From Sagittula salina (lineage in GTDB: Bacteria > Pseudomonadota > Alphaproteobacteria > Rhodobacterales > Rhodobacteraceae): DNA of 64,000 nt. Positions 38,425 to 47,938 of this stretch are shown here, in pieces. A program made the translations under genes and the position numbers. The stretch spans positions 234,797 to 298,796 of the forward strand of contig NZ_JAGISH010000007.1 of NCBI RefSeq assembly GCF_017813235.1. Direction: 5' to 3'. Position 1 is the stretch's first letter. Each line of letters opens with the position of its first letter. Under the pieces are notes generated by a model. The model saw only the letters and a program-made list of their open reading frames with translations, was not told the origin of the DNA and did no database searches.

Positions 38425-39057
38425 TCAGATATCAACGCCCTCCGAGATTGCCAGCGCATCTTCCAGGTCGACACCAAGGTATCGAACGGTACTGTCCATC
38501 TTCGTGTGACCGAGAAGCAGCTGCACTGCCCGCAGGTTTCCTGTCTTTCGGTAGATCTGCGCCACCTTGGTCCGCCGCATCGAGTGCGTGCCGTATGAAG
38601 ATGGTTCCAGCCCGATGGACGAAACCCAATCTCTGACCAGCCTGGCGTACTGCCGCGTCGAGATGTGGAGGCGTTCATGGAAACGCCCCGGCCAGAGATA
38701 CTCGGAACCGATCATCAAGGGTTCGGCCATCCACCGAGCCAGTGATCTGCGCGTACCCTCGGTGATCTCGAACCGGACGGGTCGACCCGTCTTGCTCTGA
38801 ATGATCGAGGCGCGTTCCTTGACCTGGTTCGCCGCGAAGACATCCGGGACCCGCAGCTTGACCAGGTCGCAGCCCCTCAGCTTGCTATCGATGGCCAAGT
38901 TGAACAGCGCAAGATCCCGGTGTCGTTCCGCCAGTTCGAGCCGGACCCGGATGGCCCAGACATGTTTCGGCAACAGTGGCCGTTTCTGACCGACGATGCG
39001 CCCCTTGTTCCAGGCAGAGCGGCATGCGCGGATGGCGGGTAGGTTTGCAGTAGGCAT
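38425..39057 (-). CDS. Tyrosine recombinase (integrase)
   Basis: A 210-aa site-specific recombinase of the short alphaproteobacterial type. The R-H-R-H-Y set is visible: Arg in SKLRGCDL, H-x-x-R in THSMRRTK, His in LLGHTKM and Tyr in TVRYLGVD. ATG 39057 gives the family's usual MPTANLPAIRACRSAWNKG start. It could mobilise the island or an internal cassette, but it lies 16 kb from the tRNA-Arg boundary, so it is not the obvious partner. The 290 bp on its upstream side hold a repeat-like sequence. Confidence 0.88.
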   Translation of the reverse strand: MPTANLPAIRACRSAWNKGRIVGQKRPLLPKHVWAIRVRLELAERHRDLALFNLAIDSKLRGCDLVKLRVPDVFAANQVKERASIIQSKTGRPVRFEITEGTRRSLARWMAEPLMIGSEYLWPGRFHERLHISTRQYARLVRDWVSSIGLEPSSYGTHSMRRTKVAQIYRKTGNLRAVQLLLGHTKMDSTVRYLGVDLEDALAISEGVDI

Positions 39058-39347
39058 GGCGGTTCCTCCAATCCGCCGCACCCAGCCACATCACCAACGT
39101 CCTGCTGGCGGTCAAGTATACCACAGCCATGCTGCGTCCGGGTCTCGATGGCGGCTTCGGGGCGGCGGACGCGGCCCCATACAGGAAGCGAAGGCCCAGA
39201 AGGCGCAGGTAGTTTCGGTTCGCCTAGGAGTGCCGCCACCAGCATGACCGTCCATTTCGGCCCAGACCGGCCATTCGCGGGAACCGGCTTTGCTGCGTTG
39301 CAGCTTCTCCAAACCTGCCGCTGGTGACGGTTCAGAAATGTGAGCGT

Positions 39348-40199
39348 TCAAGGCTCCACATACTGAACGAGTCGACTCTGGGCTTCCTGGATTGACATTT
39401 GCCCACGCGCGCGGTTTGCGAACTGCGTCACGAGCTGAACATTCCCATCGTAGTAGCCGAGGGAGTTGTCGATCCGGTCGAGTGACATTCGATCATCTTG
39501 GATGCCTCCCTCCGCGGCCGAGCGCGTTTCGAAAGGCTGGCCGGTCAAGGCGCAGCGACTATTCTGCTTATTCAGAAGCTGGCTCGTCAAAAGACAAAGC
39601 TCCGAGTAGTTCCCAGAGCCTACGTATTCCTTGCCGACCTTCACGGTCATCTTGCCGACGCCATTCACACGTTGGATCGCGTTCGAGACTGCCCGACGTA
39701 TCTCCGCCTCGAGTGGCGGCTCTGGCATCACGGATCGTGCGTAGTGATATTCCGTTGGAATAGGCTCCAGCGGTCCGAGCACTGCCTCATAGGCATCGAA
39801 CCAAATACACCGGTTCTGCTCCCGGGGGACTTCTGAGATCTGGATCTCACTGAGCTTGCTTCGGCGTGCCTCGAAGGCGTCCTCACTGGGCTGACCGGTG
39901 GCTGCGTTCACCACCAGCATAGTGAGATCAGGGAAACCCAAAGGAGAAATTGCAAAGCCGTAGACGTCATCCAGCCATCTGCCGTTCTGCCTATTCCCAT
40001 AGCCCCGAAGGCTGATCGCGTCGGTGTAAGTCACACGGCACCTGCTGATCGCACATCTCGCCAAGATATAGAGATCCTCCAACACCCGTGCGGCGAGAGC
40101 GTCGGTCTTCTTGATGCTGTATTCCGGATAGACCTCCGGAATCTGGTCAGAAATCATCGCCAGAAGATCTGCGCGCGGTATTGGGTTTTGAACGTCCAT
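39348..40199 (-). CDS. HNH-like nuclease domain protein
   Basis: A 283-aa protein. The C-terminal ~60 residues have an HNH-type pattern: NKQNSRCALTGQPF, then MSLDRIDNSLGYYDGNVQLV and a final Asn (QFANRARG). The N-terminal ~200 residues are of unknown fold. There is no membrane segment. Similar genes occur in restriction and phage-defence loci, and its neighbours here are mobile and defence genes. The HNH call is from pattern only. Confidence 0.6.
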   Translation of the reverse strand: MDVQNPIPRADLLAMISDQIPEVYPEYSIKKTDALAARVLEDLYILARCAISRCRVTYTDAISLRGYGNRQNGRWLDDVYGFAISPLGFPDLTMLVVNAATGQPSEDAFEARRSKLSEIQISEVPREQNRCIWFDAYEAVLGPLEPIPTEYHYARSVMPEPPLEAEIRRAVSNAIQRVNGVGKMTVKVGKEYVGSGNYSELCLLTSQLLNKQNSRCALTGQPFETRSAAEGGIQDDRMSLDRIDNSLGYYDGNVQLVTQFANRARGQMSIQEAQSRLVQYVEP

Positions 40200-40455
40200 A
40201 CTTCAGCGCTCCGATGCTCCTCCGGGCGATCCTATCAAGAGGAGGTAGCGGCGCAACATCACCGGCGTCTACTCTGGTCGCCGCCGGAGCGGAATCCTGG
40301 GTTGCTCAGCCCACTTTTGCGATCAGTACGTCTCCGGCCCTGAGCTGCCTTTGACGAGCGTGCGGTTTGCTACGGCGCGGCTTCCCTGAACCAGCCCTTC
40401 GAGGCATCGCGCAGCATTTTGGAGAGGCCGAGGTCGGCAGTGCGCAAACGCTGAC

Positions 40456-41223
40456 TTACCGGATTGGTGACTTAGGACACGGATCACAGGGTGAATGTGC
40501 GACGACCACGGGGTTGCGGGCGCGGTCGCGAAAGACTTCGCAGCGGATGGCATAGACCGGGTCGAGCATGTCGCCGTTTAGGACCGCCTCGGGATTGTCC
40601 GCGGCTTTGAGCATGCCGTGCTCGATCAGCACCAAGTGGTCGGCGAAGCGCCCGGCCAGAGTCAGGTCGTGCAGCGCGGCTATGACGAGGATGTCGGTTG
40701 AAAGCGCCTTCAGACGGGACAGGACTTCGAGTTGGTGGTGCAGGTCCAGCGCGCTGGTGGGTTCGTCGAGGATCATCAGGCGCGGGTCGCGCAGCAGTCG
40801 TTGCGCCAAAAGGACGCGCTGTTGCTGGCCCCCCGACAAGCGGTCCATACGGGCTTCGGCCAGGTGCGTGAGGTCGAGCAAGGATAGGACGCGCCCGACC
40901 TCGGCGCGGTCATGGGCGGTGATCCGCCAGCCCAGCCGCTCGCGCCGCCCCAGGAGGACGCATTCGGCGACGGACATGGCGGCGGAAACGGCGAAGTCCT
41001 GCGGCAGGTAGGCGATGCGCGTCGGGTCGGGCCAGGTGCAGTCGAGCGTCTTGCGCCCTGCGTGCGGGATGATCCCGGCCAGCGCCTTCAGCAGGGTCGA
41101 TTTGCCCGCGCCGTTGGGGCCGATCACGCCGACGAGGCCGGTGGACGGCAAGGACAAGGAAGGAATGTCCAGCAGGCGAAGCCGACCGGCATTCACGGTG
41201 AACTCGCTCAAGAGAAGACTCAT
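40456..41223 (-). CDS. FecE-type ABC transporter ATPase
   Basis: A 255-aa ATP-binding subunit for a siderophore, heme or corrinoid-type importer. Walker A GPNGAGKST, signature LSGGQQQRV, Walker B LMILDEPTSALD and the switch His (ALHDLTLA) are present. The start overlaps the stop of the permease gene by 4 bp. It is the last gene of a minus-strand metal-uptake cluster. Confidence 0.92.
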   Translation of the reverse strand: MSLLLSEFTVNAGRLRLLDIPSLSLPSTGLVGVIGPNGAGKSTLLKALAGIIPHAGRKTLDCTWPDPTRIAYLPQDFAVSAAMSVAECVLLGRRERLGWRITAHDRAEVGRVLSLLDLTHLAEARMDRLSGGQQQRVLLAQRLLRDPRLMILDEPTSALDLHHQLEVLSRLKALSTDILVIAALHDLTLAGRFADHLVLIEHGMLKAADNPEAVLNGDMLDPVYAIRCEVFRDRARNPVVVAHSPCDPCPKSPIR

Positions 41224-42263
41224 GTCCGTCCTTTCATCAGGATGACTCCCAGCAGCATCGGGATGCCCGCCAGCGCGGTGATGATGCCCACTGGGATGAC
41301 CGCGCCGGGCGAGATCAGCTTGCCCGTGACCGAGGCCGCGACCAGCACCACCGCCCCCATGATCCCCGCCATGGGCAGGCCAAAGCGGTGATCCTCGCCC
41401 ACCAGCGCGCGGGCGACATGGGGCGCGATCAGCCCTACGAAACCGATGGTGCCGGTGAAACTGACGGCCCCGGCGGTCAGCAGCGCCACCAGCACCAGCA
41501 CGCGCCGCCGCATCGCCTCGACGTTCAGGCCGAGGCTCGCAGCATTGCCGTCGCCAAGGCGCAAGGCGGTCAGGTTCCAGACCTCGCGCAGGATCAGCGG
41601 CAGGGTCAGGACCAGCAACGCCGCCAGCACTTGGACCGAGGTCCACGTGGCCTTCAGCAGGCTGCCGAACAGCCAGAAGACGATCTGTTGCAGCACCTCC
41701 GGCGCGGCCATGAATTGCAACAAAGATTGCAGCGACTGGAACAGAAACAGCACGGCGATGCCCGCCAGCACCAGCATCTCGTGCGAGGCACCGCGGTAAT
41801 GCGCCACGAGATAGACCAGCGCCGCGGCGGTCAGGGTGGACAGGAAGGCGGCCAGCGGCACGCCGATCCAGAGCGCCACCGGCAGCGCCGTGCCGAACAG
41901 GATCACCAGCGCCGCACCGAAACCTGCGGCGGCGGAAAACCCCAGCGTGAAGGGGCTGGCCAGCGGGTTGTTCAGGATCGTCTGCATCATCAACCCGCAG
42001 ACCCCGAGCGCGAAACCGACCAGCGCCGCCATCAGCGTCTGCGGCATCCTCAGGTACCACAGGATCGTGGCAAGGCGGCGGTCCGCGCCGGAGGGCCCCT
42101 CGCGCAGCCCGTCCACCACCTGTGACAGCGGCAGCCCGGCGGGGCCGGTCACGAGGTCCGCCACCATCAACGCGGCCAGCAGGAGGAGGGCGGCACAGAC
42201 CGCCCCCATCCGCGTCAGGTCGGCCCGGTCGAGCCCGGGCACCTGATCCACCGCGAGGGTCAT
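41220..42263 (-). CDS. FecCD-family ABC permease
   Basis: A 347-aa integral membrane permease of the FecCD/BtuC type, with about nine to ten helices. Family blocks include LRMPQTLMAALVGFALGVCG, NPLASPFTLGFSAAAGFG and the GFVGLIAPHVAR coupling-helix region. Start overlaps the binding-protein stop by 4 bp. It is the only permease in the operon, so it likely works as a homodimer. Confidence 0.92.
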   Translation of the reverse strand: MTLAVDQVPGLDRADLTRMGAVCAALLLLAALMVADLVTGPAGLPLSQVVDGLREGPSGADRRLATILWYLRMPQTLMAALVGFALGVCGLMMQTILNNPLASPFTLGFSAAAGFGAALVILFGTALPVALWIGVPLAAFLSTLTAAALVYLVAHYRGASHEMLVLAGIAVLFLFQSLQSLLQFMAAPEVLQQIVFWLFGSLLKATWTSVQVLAALLVLTLPLILREVWNLTALRLGDGNAASLGLNVEAMRRRVLVLVALLTAGAVSFTGTIGFVGLIAPHVARALVGEDHRFGLPMAGIMGAVVLVAASVTGKLISPGAVIPVGIITALAGIPMLLGVILMKGRT

Positions 42264-43351
42264 TCGACCTGCATCACGAAAGTGCCTTCGGGCGTGATTG
42301 GCAGCCAATCGGTGTAGAACTGCGCCAGCTCGGCCTGCGGGTCCACATCGGCAAAGGCCGTCGGGTGCAGTGCCTTGCCGAGGAAGCGGAAGTAGGCGAA
42401 ATCCGACAGGGTGCGCGAGCCGCCGTGGTAGATGCCATAGACCTTGCCCTGCGCCACCGCCGGCAGGTCGGCCCACCCGGTTCGGCCCATGTAGGCGTGC
42501 ATCCTCTCATTGGCGAGCTTCGGTTCCGCGCCGAACCCCAGTGGCACCGAGGCCGGGCGGTTCAGCCATTCCGAGCCTGCCAGCAGGATTACGTCGGGCG
42601 CCTCCGCCAGCACGTATTCTGGCGAGAGCGGCCCCCAGTTCTCGATCTGGCCATTGGCGATGTTGCGCCCCTTCAGCCGGTCGATGACGCCGCCCCACAT
42701 GCCGCCCGCGTAGGAATTGCCGACCTCGTCGGGGCCCTTCTGGGCGAGTTCGACATAGACCTTCGGCTCCTCGGTCGAGTCGGCCACACGGGCCGCTGTG
42801 TCCTTGGTCATGGTCTGGTAGAGCGTCGCCAGCGCCTCGGCGCGATCTTCGGTGCCCATGGCCTGCCCCAGCGCGCGGGTCGAGGCGAGGTGCGCCTCCA
42901 GCGTCTGGGCGTTGTAGTCGAGCACCAGCACCGGCACGCCCGCCGTGTCGAACTGCTGCGCGGATTCCCCCAAGGCGTCGTATTGCCAGCCGGCAAGGAT
43001 CACGAGATCCGGATCGGTGGCCAGCGCCGCCTCGATGGAAAACGTGCTGCTTTCGGTGTCGCCCACGTCGGGCAGATCGGCCAGTTGCGGGAACTTCTGC
43101 GTGTAGGCTTCCCACTGCTTGGGCCGCCACTCGGCCCAGGGACCGCTCGACAGGCCGACGATCTTGTCGACCGCGCCGTCACCGGCCACGGCGAGGAAAT
43201 CCTCGTAGTAGAAGCCCAGCATCACACGTTGGGCAGGCGCATCAAGCGTGACGGTGCGGCCCTTCAGGTCGGTGAGGGTGATCTCGGCCCAAGCGGCGGA
43301 GGTCAGGACAATCAGGCTGCAGCTCAGGGCAGCAAGGGTCAGGGTCTTCAT
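42260..43351 (-). CDS. Periplasmic metal/siderophore-binding protein
   Basis: A 363-aa FecB/BtuF-like (cluster A-II) binding protein with a signal peptide (LAALSCSLIVLTSAAWA). Lobes are joined by a long helix; TLDAPAQRVMLGF and DLVILAGWQYD mark the fold. GGAGAG precedes ATG 43351. The ligand is not certain: siderophore, heme or a copper complex are all possible given the neighbouring PCuAC and DUF2946 genes. Confidence 0.88.
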   Translation of the reverse strand: MKTLTLAALSCSLIVLTSAAWAEITLTDLKGRTVTLDAPAQRVMLGFYYEDFLAVAGDGAVDKIVGLSSGPWAEWRPKQWEAYTQKFPQLADLPDVGDTESSTFSIEAALATDPDLVILAGWQYDALGESAQQFDTAGVPVLVLDYNAQTLEAHLASTRALGQAMGTEDRAEALATLYQTMTKDTAARVADSTEEPKVYVELAQKGPDEVGNSYAGGMWGGVIDRLKGRNIANGQIENWGPLSPEYVLAEAPDVILLAGSEWLNRPASVPLGFGAEPKLANERMHAYMGRTGWADLPAVAQGKVYGIYHGGSRTLSDFAYFRFLGKALHPTAFADVDPQAELAQFYTDWLPITPEGTFVMQVE

Positions 43352-43365
43352 GGTCTCTCCTCTGG

Positions 43366-44094
43366 TCATGAATGAAGGGGGCGACGCAGGGGCGCGTCGC
43401 CGGTCAGGTGTTTCAGCCCGGTCTCGTCCAGGACGCGGACACGGGTCGGCAGCGACAGCGCGATCACGCCCTGCCGCTCCAGCGCCCGCATCTGGCGAGA
43501 CACCGTCTCCAGCGTCAGGCCGGTCATCTGGCCGAGCTCTGCGCGACCGACGGGAAGGTACATCTCCTCCGGTCGCCCCTGCCGGGCGTGGAACCATGCC
43601 AGCATCGAGGCAACCCGTTCCATCGCGGTCTTGCGACCCAGCAGGGTCTGCCAGCAGTGCGCCTCGGCCAACTGGTCCTGAAGCAGGCCCAGCAGGTTCA
43701 CGCGCAGGCGCGGGATGGCCCCCGCCAGTCGGTCGAACCCGATCCGGTCACAGGTCAGCAGGCGCGACTGGTCGATGGCCGTCAGCGTGCCGCCACTACG
43801 GCGCGGACTAAGCGGCGAGAGCGTCTCGCCCGCAAAGGTCAGGGCAAACAGCTGCGCGCCGCCCTGCGGCCCGGGCACGTCCTCGCGCAGGGTGCCCTCC
43901 AGCAGCAGGGCAACGAAAGGGGCGTCCGAGGGGTCGCGTGGCACGGCATCGCCGTCGCCATAGATGTCTTCGAGGAAGGTCGCTTCCACGCGCCGCATAT
44001 CGGCGGAGGTCAGGCCGCGGAACAGTGCAGGGCGGGACGGACATGCAAGGGGACAGGGCGAAAGCCCGGCCCGGATATGGGTCATCGCGTTCAT
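43366..44094 (-). CDS. Crp/Fnr-family regulator
   Basis: A 242-aa regulator with an N-terminal cyclic-nucleotide-like domain and a C-terminal HTH (VGRAELGQMTGLTLETVSRQMRALERQG), typical of the Crp/Fnr family. The N-terminal CPLAC holds two cysteines, short of the four-Cys cluster of classical Fnr, so oxygen sensing by an iron-sulfur cluster is not assured. It sits between the DUF2946 and binding-protein genes and may regulate the operon. Confidence 0.85.
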   Translation of the reverse strand: MNAMTHIRAGLSPCPLACPSRPALFRGLTSADMRRVEATFLEDIYGDGDAVPRDPSDAPFVALLLEGTLREDVPGPQGGAQLFALTFAGETLSPLSPRRSGGTLTAIDQSRLLTCDRIGFDRLAGAIPRLRVNLLGLLQDQLAEAHCWQTLLGRKTAMERVASMLAWFHARQGRPEEMYLPVGRAELGQMTGLTLETVSRQMRALERQGVIALSLPTRVRVLDETGLKHLTGDAPLRRPLHS

Positions 44095-44147
44095 GGTGAA
44101 CGGTCCTTGTCTGGGAATTGGACAAGGGGCGCATCGGCCCCGGCGGA

Positions 44148-44519
44148 TCAGGCCGGAAACGGAGGCGCGCGGGCGCGATGATGGTTCGGATTGGCTTGCG
44201 CCGTGGCGCGCTGGTCAAAGGCCAGCGGCGGCGCGGTGGGCCAGGGCGGCAGGCGGATCAGCGCGCCGAAGCGCGGCGGCATGTCGGTGCCCGCGACGCT
44301 GACCTGGATGCACTGCGGCGGGTCGTGGTCCTGGCGGTCATCGACCGGGACCACCTCGCCCGCCTCGGTCAGCCAGACTTCCTGCGGGCCGTCGGGCGTG
44401 CAGAGCACGAGACGCATCCCCCCCGGGCCTGACGCGCGCATGAAACCACTCGGGACGGTGGCCGTCCCGAGCAGCGCCACAAGAAGCAGCGCGCGTGATA
44501 TCAGGCCCACGAGGGTCAC
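44148..44519 (-). CDS. DUF2946-like small membrane protein
   Basis: A 123-aa protein whose GTG start (44519) is one base from the stop of the PCuAC gene, so it is translationally coupled. It has an N-terminal hydrophobic helix and then GMRLVLCTPDGPQEVWL and DPPQCIQVSVAG, a Cys pattern seen in DUF2946 proteins near copper genes. Role probably in copper handling, by association. Confidence 0.65.
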   Translation of the reverse strand: MTLVGLISRALLLVALLGTATVPSGFMRASGPGGMRLVLCTPDGPQEVWLTEAGEVVPVDDRQDHDPPQCIQVSVAGTDMPPRFGALIRLPPWPTAPPLAFDQRATAQANPNHHRARAPPFPA

Positions 44520-44520
44520 G

Positions 44521-45018
44521 TCAGTGGCCCGAATGGTCCATCGTAGAACGGTCCAACGACCCGTGATCCATGGTCGAGTGATCGGCACCCGCCGCCGGGT
44601 CGACCATGAACTCGACCGCGACTTCTCCCGCGTTGCGGAAGATCAGCGTCGCGGAGATCATGTCACCTTCCTGCGCCGCGCCGGTCAGCCCCATGAACAT
44701 CAGGTGCATCCCGTTCGGTTCGAGGTTCACCGTGTCACCGGGTTCGATCACCAGTTCGGCCAGCGGGCGCATCTTGGCGATGCCATCCTCGTGGATCGTG
44801 GTGTGCAGGGTCGAGGATTGGGCGAAGGGCGTCCGTATGCCGATGAGCGCCTCGGGGGTCTCACCCTCGTTCGAGATCGTGACATAACCCGCCGCCGACT
44901 TGGCGCTGGATGCGGGCTGCGGGATCATGGGATGGATGATCTGCAGGTCGCCCGCCATCTTGTCATGGGCAAGCGCGGGGGATGCCAGCAGCATCAGGGC
45001 AAGGAGGGCGTGTTTCAT
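44521..45018 (-). CDS. PCuAC-type copper chaperone
   Basis: A 165-aa periplasmic chaperone (PCuAC, DUF461) that delivers Cu(I) to cytochrome oxidase CuA. The signal peptide is LLALMLLASPALAHD. The H-M...H-M motif is visible: His in TLHTTIHEDGIAKM, then Met, and HLMFMGL. The C-terminus adds a His/Met-rich tail (DHSTMDHGSLDRSTMDHSGH), which may bind more copper. ATG 45018 gives a clean signal peptide. Confidence 0.9.
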   Translation of the reverse strand: MKHALLALMLLASPALAHDKMAGDLQIIHPMIPQPASSAKSAAGYVTISNEGETPEALIGIRTPFAQSSTLHTTIHEDGIAKMRPLAELVIEPGDTVNLEPNGMHLMFMGLTGAAQEGDMISATLIFRNAGEVAVEFMVDPAAGADHSTMDHGSLDRSTMDHSGH

Positions 45019-45205
45019 CGGGGGGCCTTTCTGGACAAGTCAGGGAATGGGCCTGCGACCTGCCAGACGCAGGCATCCGGTGTCGGATACAGCCGGGCTG
45101 ACGGACATGCGCCACATGCGCTGAACAGGTATCGGTGATGGCGCTGGATCGCGCTTGCGCGGGAACAGGCGGACTGAACCGGCGTACCGGTCAGACGGGG
45201 TGCTG

Positions 45206-45565
45206 TCAGGCGGCCGGAGGTGCCCGTGCCGGGTGCGTGGACACGCTCGTCAGCGCATGCAGGACCGCTGGCGCAGGTGTCCAGTCAGCGGGATCAAGCG
45301 CGAGTTCCGCGAGAACCGTCGCCACGGCAGGCTCGGGCAGCGCCATGGCGGCCTGCAGGCGACAGGCCACGCAGCCCTGGCCTGCCGTCTTGCCCTCAGC
45401 GTCGCCACAGATATCCGATGCATCCAGGCCAAAGGACTGAACATAGGCCGCGAGGGCCGTTTCGGACGGAGTGGCAATGCGATGCGCAAACCCGGACGTT
45501 GCCAAGGCAACGGCCAGAAGCACGACCAGCGTGCGCAGCAAGGATATCCGCTTCAGGACTCGCAT
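45206..45565 (-). CDS. DUF2946-type protein
   Basis: A 119-aa protein with a hydrophobic N-terminus (RTLVVLLAVALATSGFAH) followed by a GQGCVACRLQAAM segment. The CVAC pair fits small periplasmic copper-associated proteins. ATG 45565 was chosen; ATG 45586 would add seven residues. It opens the minus-strand metal cluster, 187 bp upstream of the PCuAC gene. Confidence 0.65.
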   Translation of the reverse strand: MRVLKRISLLRTLVVLLAVALATSGFAHRIATPSETALAAYVQSFGLDASDICGDAEGKTAGQGCVACRLQAAMALPEPAVATVLAELALDPADWTPAPAVLHALTSVSTHPARAPPAA

Positions 45566-46304
45566 CGGAGAAGCGATAGCAGGCATCGCGAAATGCGCAA
45601 GGTGCGCTCGCGTCGCATGTGGGGCCGCACGCGCCGGTGACGGCCAGCACGTCCTGGCGTTGTGGACAAGGCTTCGAGGATGCGCCTCACCTGGCGGACC
45701 CCGGTCTCTAGCGCCGCGCGACGAACCCTGCAAGACCGAGGATGACGTCCGGGACCGCGCCATTTCCCTGATAGCAGGCCGACAGTGGCGGCGGGGTAAG
45801 CCCCGCCTTCCTTGCCGCTACCACGACGGTCGCTTCGCGGATGCCATCCAGACGGGGGCCGAAAGTGCAAGTCGCTGGTGGGATTGACCGGTTGTCGACA
45901 GCCCCTCCCGGATTCGCAGGAACGGCCGGGCGAGTGCGAAAGTAGCGAATCTGTGCCGCCCCGCTCAGGTCGAAGCGAGGACGAAGAGCCAGGGGGCCGA
46001 CCGCAGATGCGCAAAAACCTTAGTGAGGTGCAGGCAGAACGGGCTGGGACCGGATCTGTAGAAATGCAGCAGGTGCCCTGATGACCTGCGGGCGACGTTA
46101 CTCCCCGGCCCAGAGCGGCCGTTCCCGAACTATTGCTATGCTGCGGTGCAGCCCACCGAACCCGACATTCTCTGCATACGCGCGTCTTAAAAGTCGGCGC
46201 GGGTCAACGAGTTGCCGGGTTGAGCCCGCCATTTATACGGCGATGTTGCGGTCCAACGGTATCGGCGGATAGCATCGGCATATACCCCGACTGCGGAACA
46301 TCTG
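45566..46304. other. 739-bp intergenic region between metal cluster and Shedu gene
   Basis: The region is GC-rich. Open frames on the minus strand (e.g. 45553-46014) are Arg/Pro/Ser-rich and have no homology-like motifs. Here the metal cluster ends and the defence gene begins on the + strand. No RNA gene recognised. Confidence 0.45.
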
Positions 46305-47492
46305 ATGCAGGAAATCGACCCTAAGGAACTCGAGCATGCGCACAACCGTCGCCCGCATAGGTTCTACATCTCGAAGCGCTTCGGTTTCCCAGGGCGTGAT
46401 ACCGTCTACCGCTTCGGTTGGAAACGTTTTGAGGTGGGTCCCTTGAAAGAGCTCGTAAAGGAAGGAGACGAATACGTCCTTCATGAGACGCAGACCGGTA
46501 TTCAGCAAGTAAAGGCGCGCTTCGTCGAGGACGGGCGGGGCATCACGCATCTCCACATTCAGAGATGGAGCACAAAGACCGGGAACCCGATCGGCGATCA
46601 AGTCGTGCTATATGGTGAGCAGATCGAGAGACTAATGACGTTTCTGGATAATATTCGGCGCGTCGAAATTCCTGGCCCGGATAAGTTTACCGTCGACGAA
46701 GCCGACCTGCGTCTTGTTCATATGCCAGATGATGCGGCCAGGAAGCTCCTTGAAGATCGGCCCGATATCGTGGCCGAATTTGCACGCAGCGAGATCACTA
46801 CCGAAGACGTGGTAGCGCTCGCCTTCCGTCGTGAGCAGTTGAACATATTCTCTGACATGCTCGACGATGACGGCGAAATCTCCGAGAACGACTGGCAGGC
46901 GTTCTTTGAACGGAATCAGTGGATTTTCGGTTATGGACTCAGCTACATTTTCACGACCGGCCTTGACGGCCGGAGGTTGCAACAAACGATTAGGGGGTCG
47001 AGTCTCGTCACGCCCGGGAAAATCCCAGATGGTATAATGAAGACACGTGCCGCTATCAACGCGTTGTGCCTCGTCGAGATCAAGAAGAGCTCTACTGGAC
47101 TTCTAAGAAAAAGCGAATACCGCCCTGGGACGTGGGCCCCCTCGGTCGAGCTTGGCGGATCAGTGGCGCAATGTCAGGAGACTCTGCGTGCCGCGAGCGA
47201 AGTTCTCGACACGCATCACCGTCTTACCGATAAGCAGGGCAACCCAACCGGCGAAGAGCTCATGTCAGTCCAGCCGAGATCGTTTCTCGTCATTGGCAGC
47301 CTAAGGCAGTTCGAAACGGAATACGGTGTGAATTCTGCTCGCTACACGGCCTTTGAGGACTTCCGCCGCAATCTTCGGCAACCAGAGATCCTCACCTTTG
47401 ATGAGCTCTATGAGCGTGCTCGATTTATCGTCGATCATGCGGCATCGTCCAGCATCCAAAGTGCCGATGATGAGGACGAAATTCCGTTCTGA
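46305..47492 (+). CDS. Shedu-type anti-phage nuclease (DUF4263)
   Basis: A 395-aa protein with the Shedu (SduA) C-terminal domain, a PD-(D/E)XK nuclease that protects against phage. Catalytic residues are seen as Asp242 (IPDGIM) and E-x-K in LVEIKK (Glu258, Lys260). The preceding DWQAFFERNQWIFGYGLSY is the typical DUF4263 entry. The N-terminal ~180 residues are variable in Shedu proteins and probably sense the trigger. ATG 46305 is the first start in frame. Lower GC than the core genes suggests acquisition. Confidence 0.85.
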   Translation: MQEIDPKELEHAHNRRPHRFYISKRFGFPGRDTVYRFGWKRFEVGPLKELVKEGDEYVLHETQTGIQQVKARFVEDGRGITHLHIQRWSTKTGNPIGDQVVLYGEQIERLMTFLDNIRRVEIPGPDKFTVDEADLRLVHMPDDAARKLLEDRPDIVAEFARSEITTEDVVALAFRREQLNIFSDMLDDDGEISENDWQAFFERNQWIFGYGLSYIFTTGLDGRRLQQTIRGSSLVTPGKIPDGIMKTRAAINALCLVEIKKSSTGLLRKSEYRPGTWAPSVELGGSVAQCQETLRAASEVLDTHHRLTDKQGNPTGEELMSVQPRSFLVIGSLRQFETEYGVNSARYTAFEDFRRNLRQPEILTFDELYERARFIVDHAASSSIQSADDEDEIPF

Positions 47493-47674
47493 GTGCCTCG
47501 CCCGTGAGCCTACATTGCAAGTTTACTGAACTCGTGACGTCCGCCGGAGCGAGCCTGCGCGGCGTCGCCAGATCAGAATCGAGGAATGTCTCCACCGTAG
47601 ACGAGGTAATCCCCCCCGATCTTAAGGGGATGCGGAAGTAGAATTTTCTCGGCAGGATGAACGAGGAGATTCCG

Positions 47675-47938
47675 ATGAAGAAGACACGATTCACCGAGGC
47701 CCAGATCATGGGCGTGCTGCGGCAGATGGAGGGCGGTGTGCCTGCCGCCGAGCTGTGCCGCGAGCACGGGATGAGCAGCGCCACACTGTACAAGTGGCGG
47801 GCGAAGTATGGCGGCATGGACGCCAGCCTCATCAGCGAGATGAAGGCGATGGCCGAGGAGAACCGGCGGCTGAAGCGCATGTTTGCGGACGTCAGCATGC
47901 AGAATGATCTGCTCAAGGAGGCCCTCGGAAAAAAATGA
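47675..47938 (+). CDS. IS3 transposase OrfA
   Basis: An 87-aa protein with an HTH ([16 protein letters not shown]...[18 protein letters not shown]) and a leucine-zipper-like tail. GGAG precedes ATG 47675. Its stop overlaps the start of OrfB (ATGA), and a -1 frameshift usually joins the two into the active OrfAB transposase. Confidence 0.93.
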   Translation: MKKTRFTEAQIMGVLRQMEGGVPAAELCREHGMSSATLYKWRAKYGGMDASLISEMKAMAEENRRLKRMFADVSMQNDLLKEALGKK

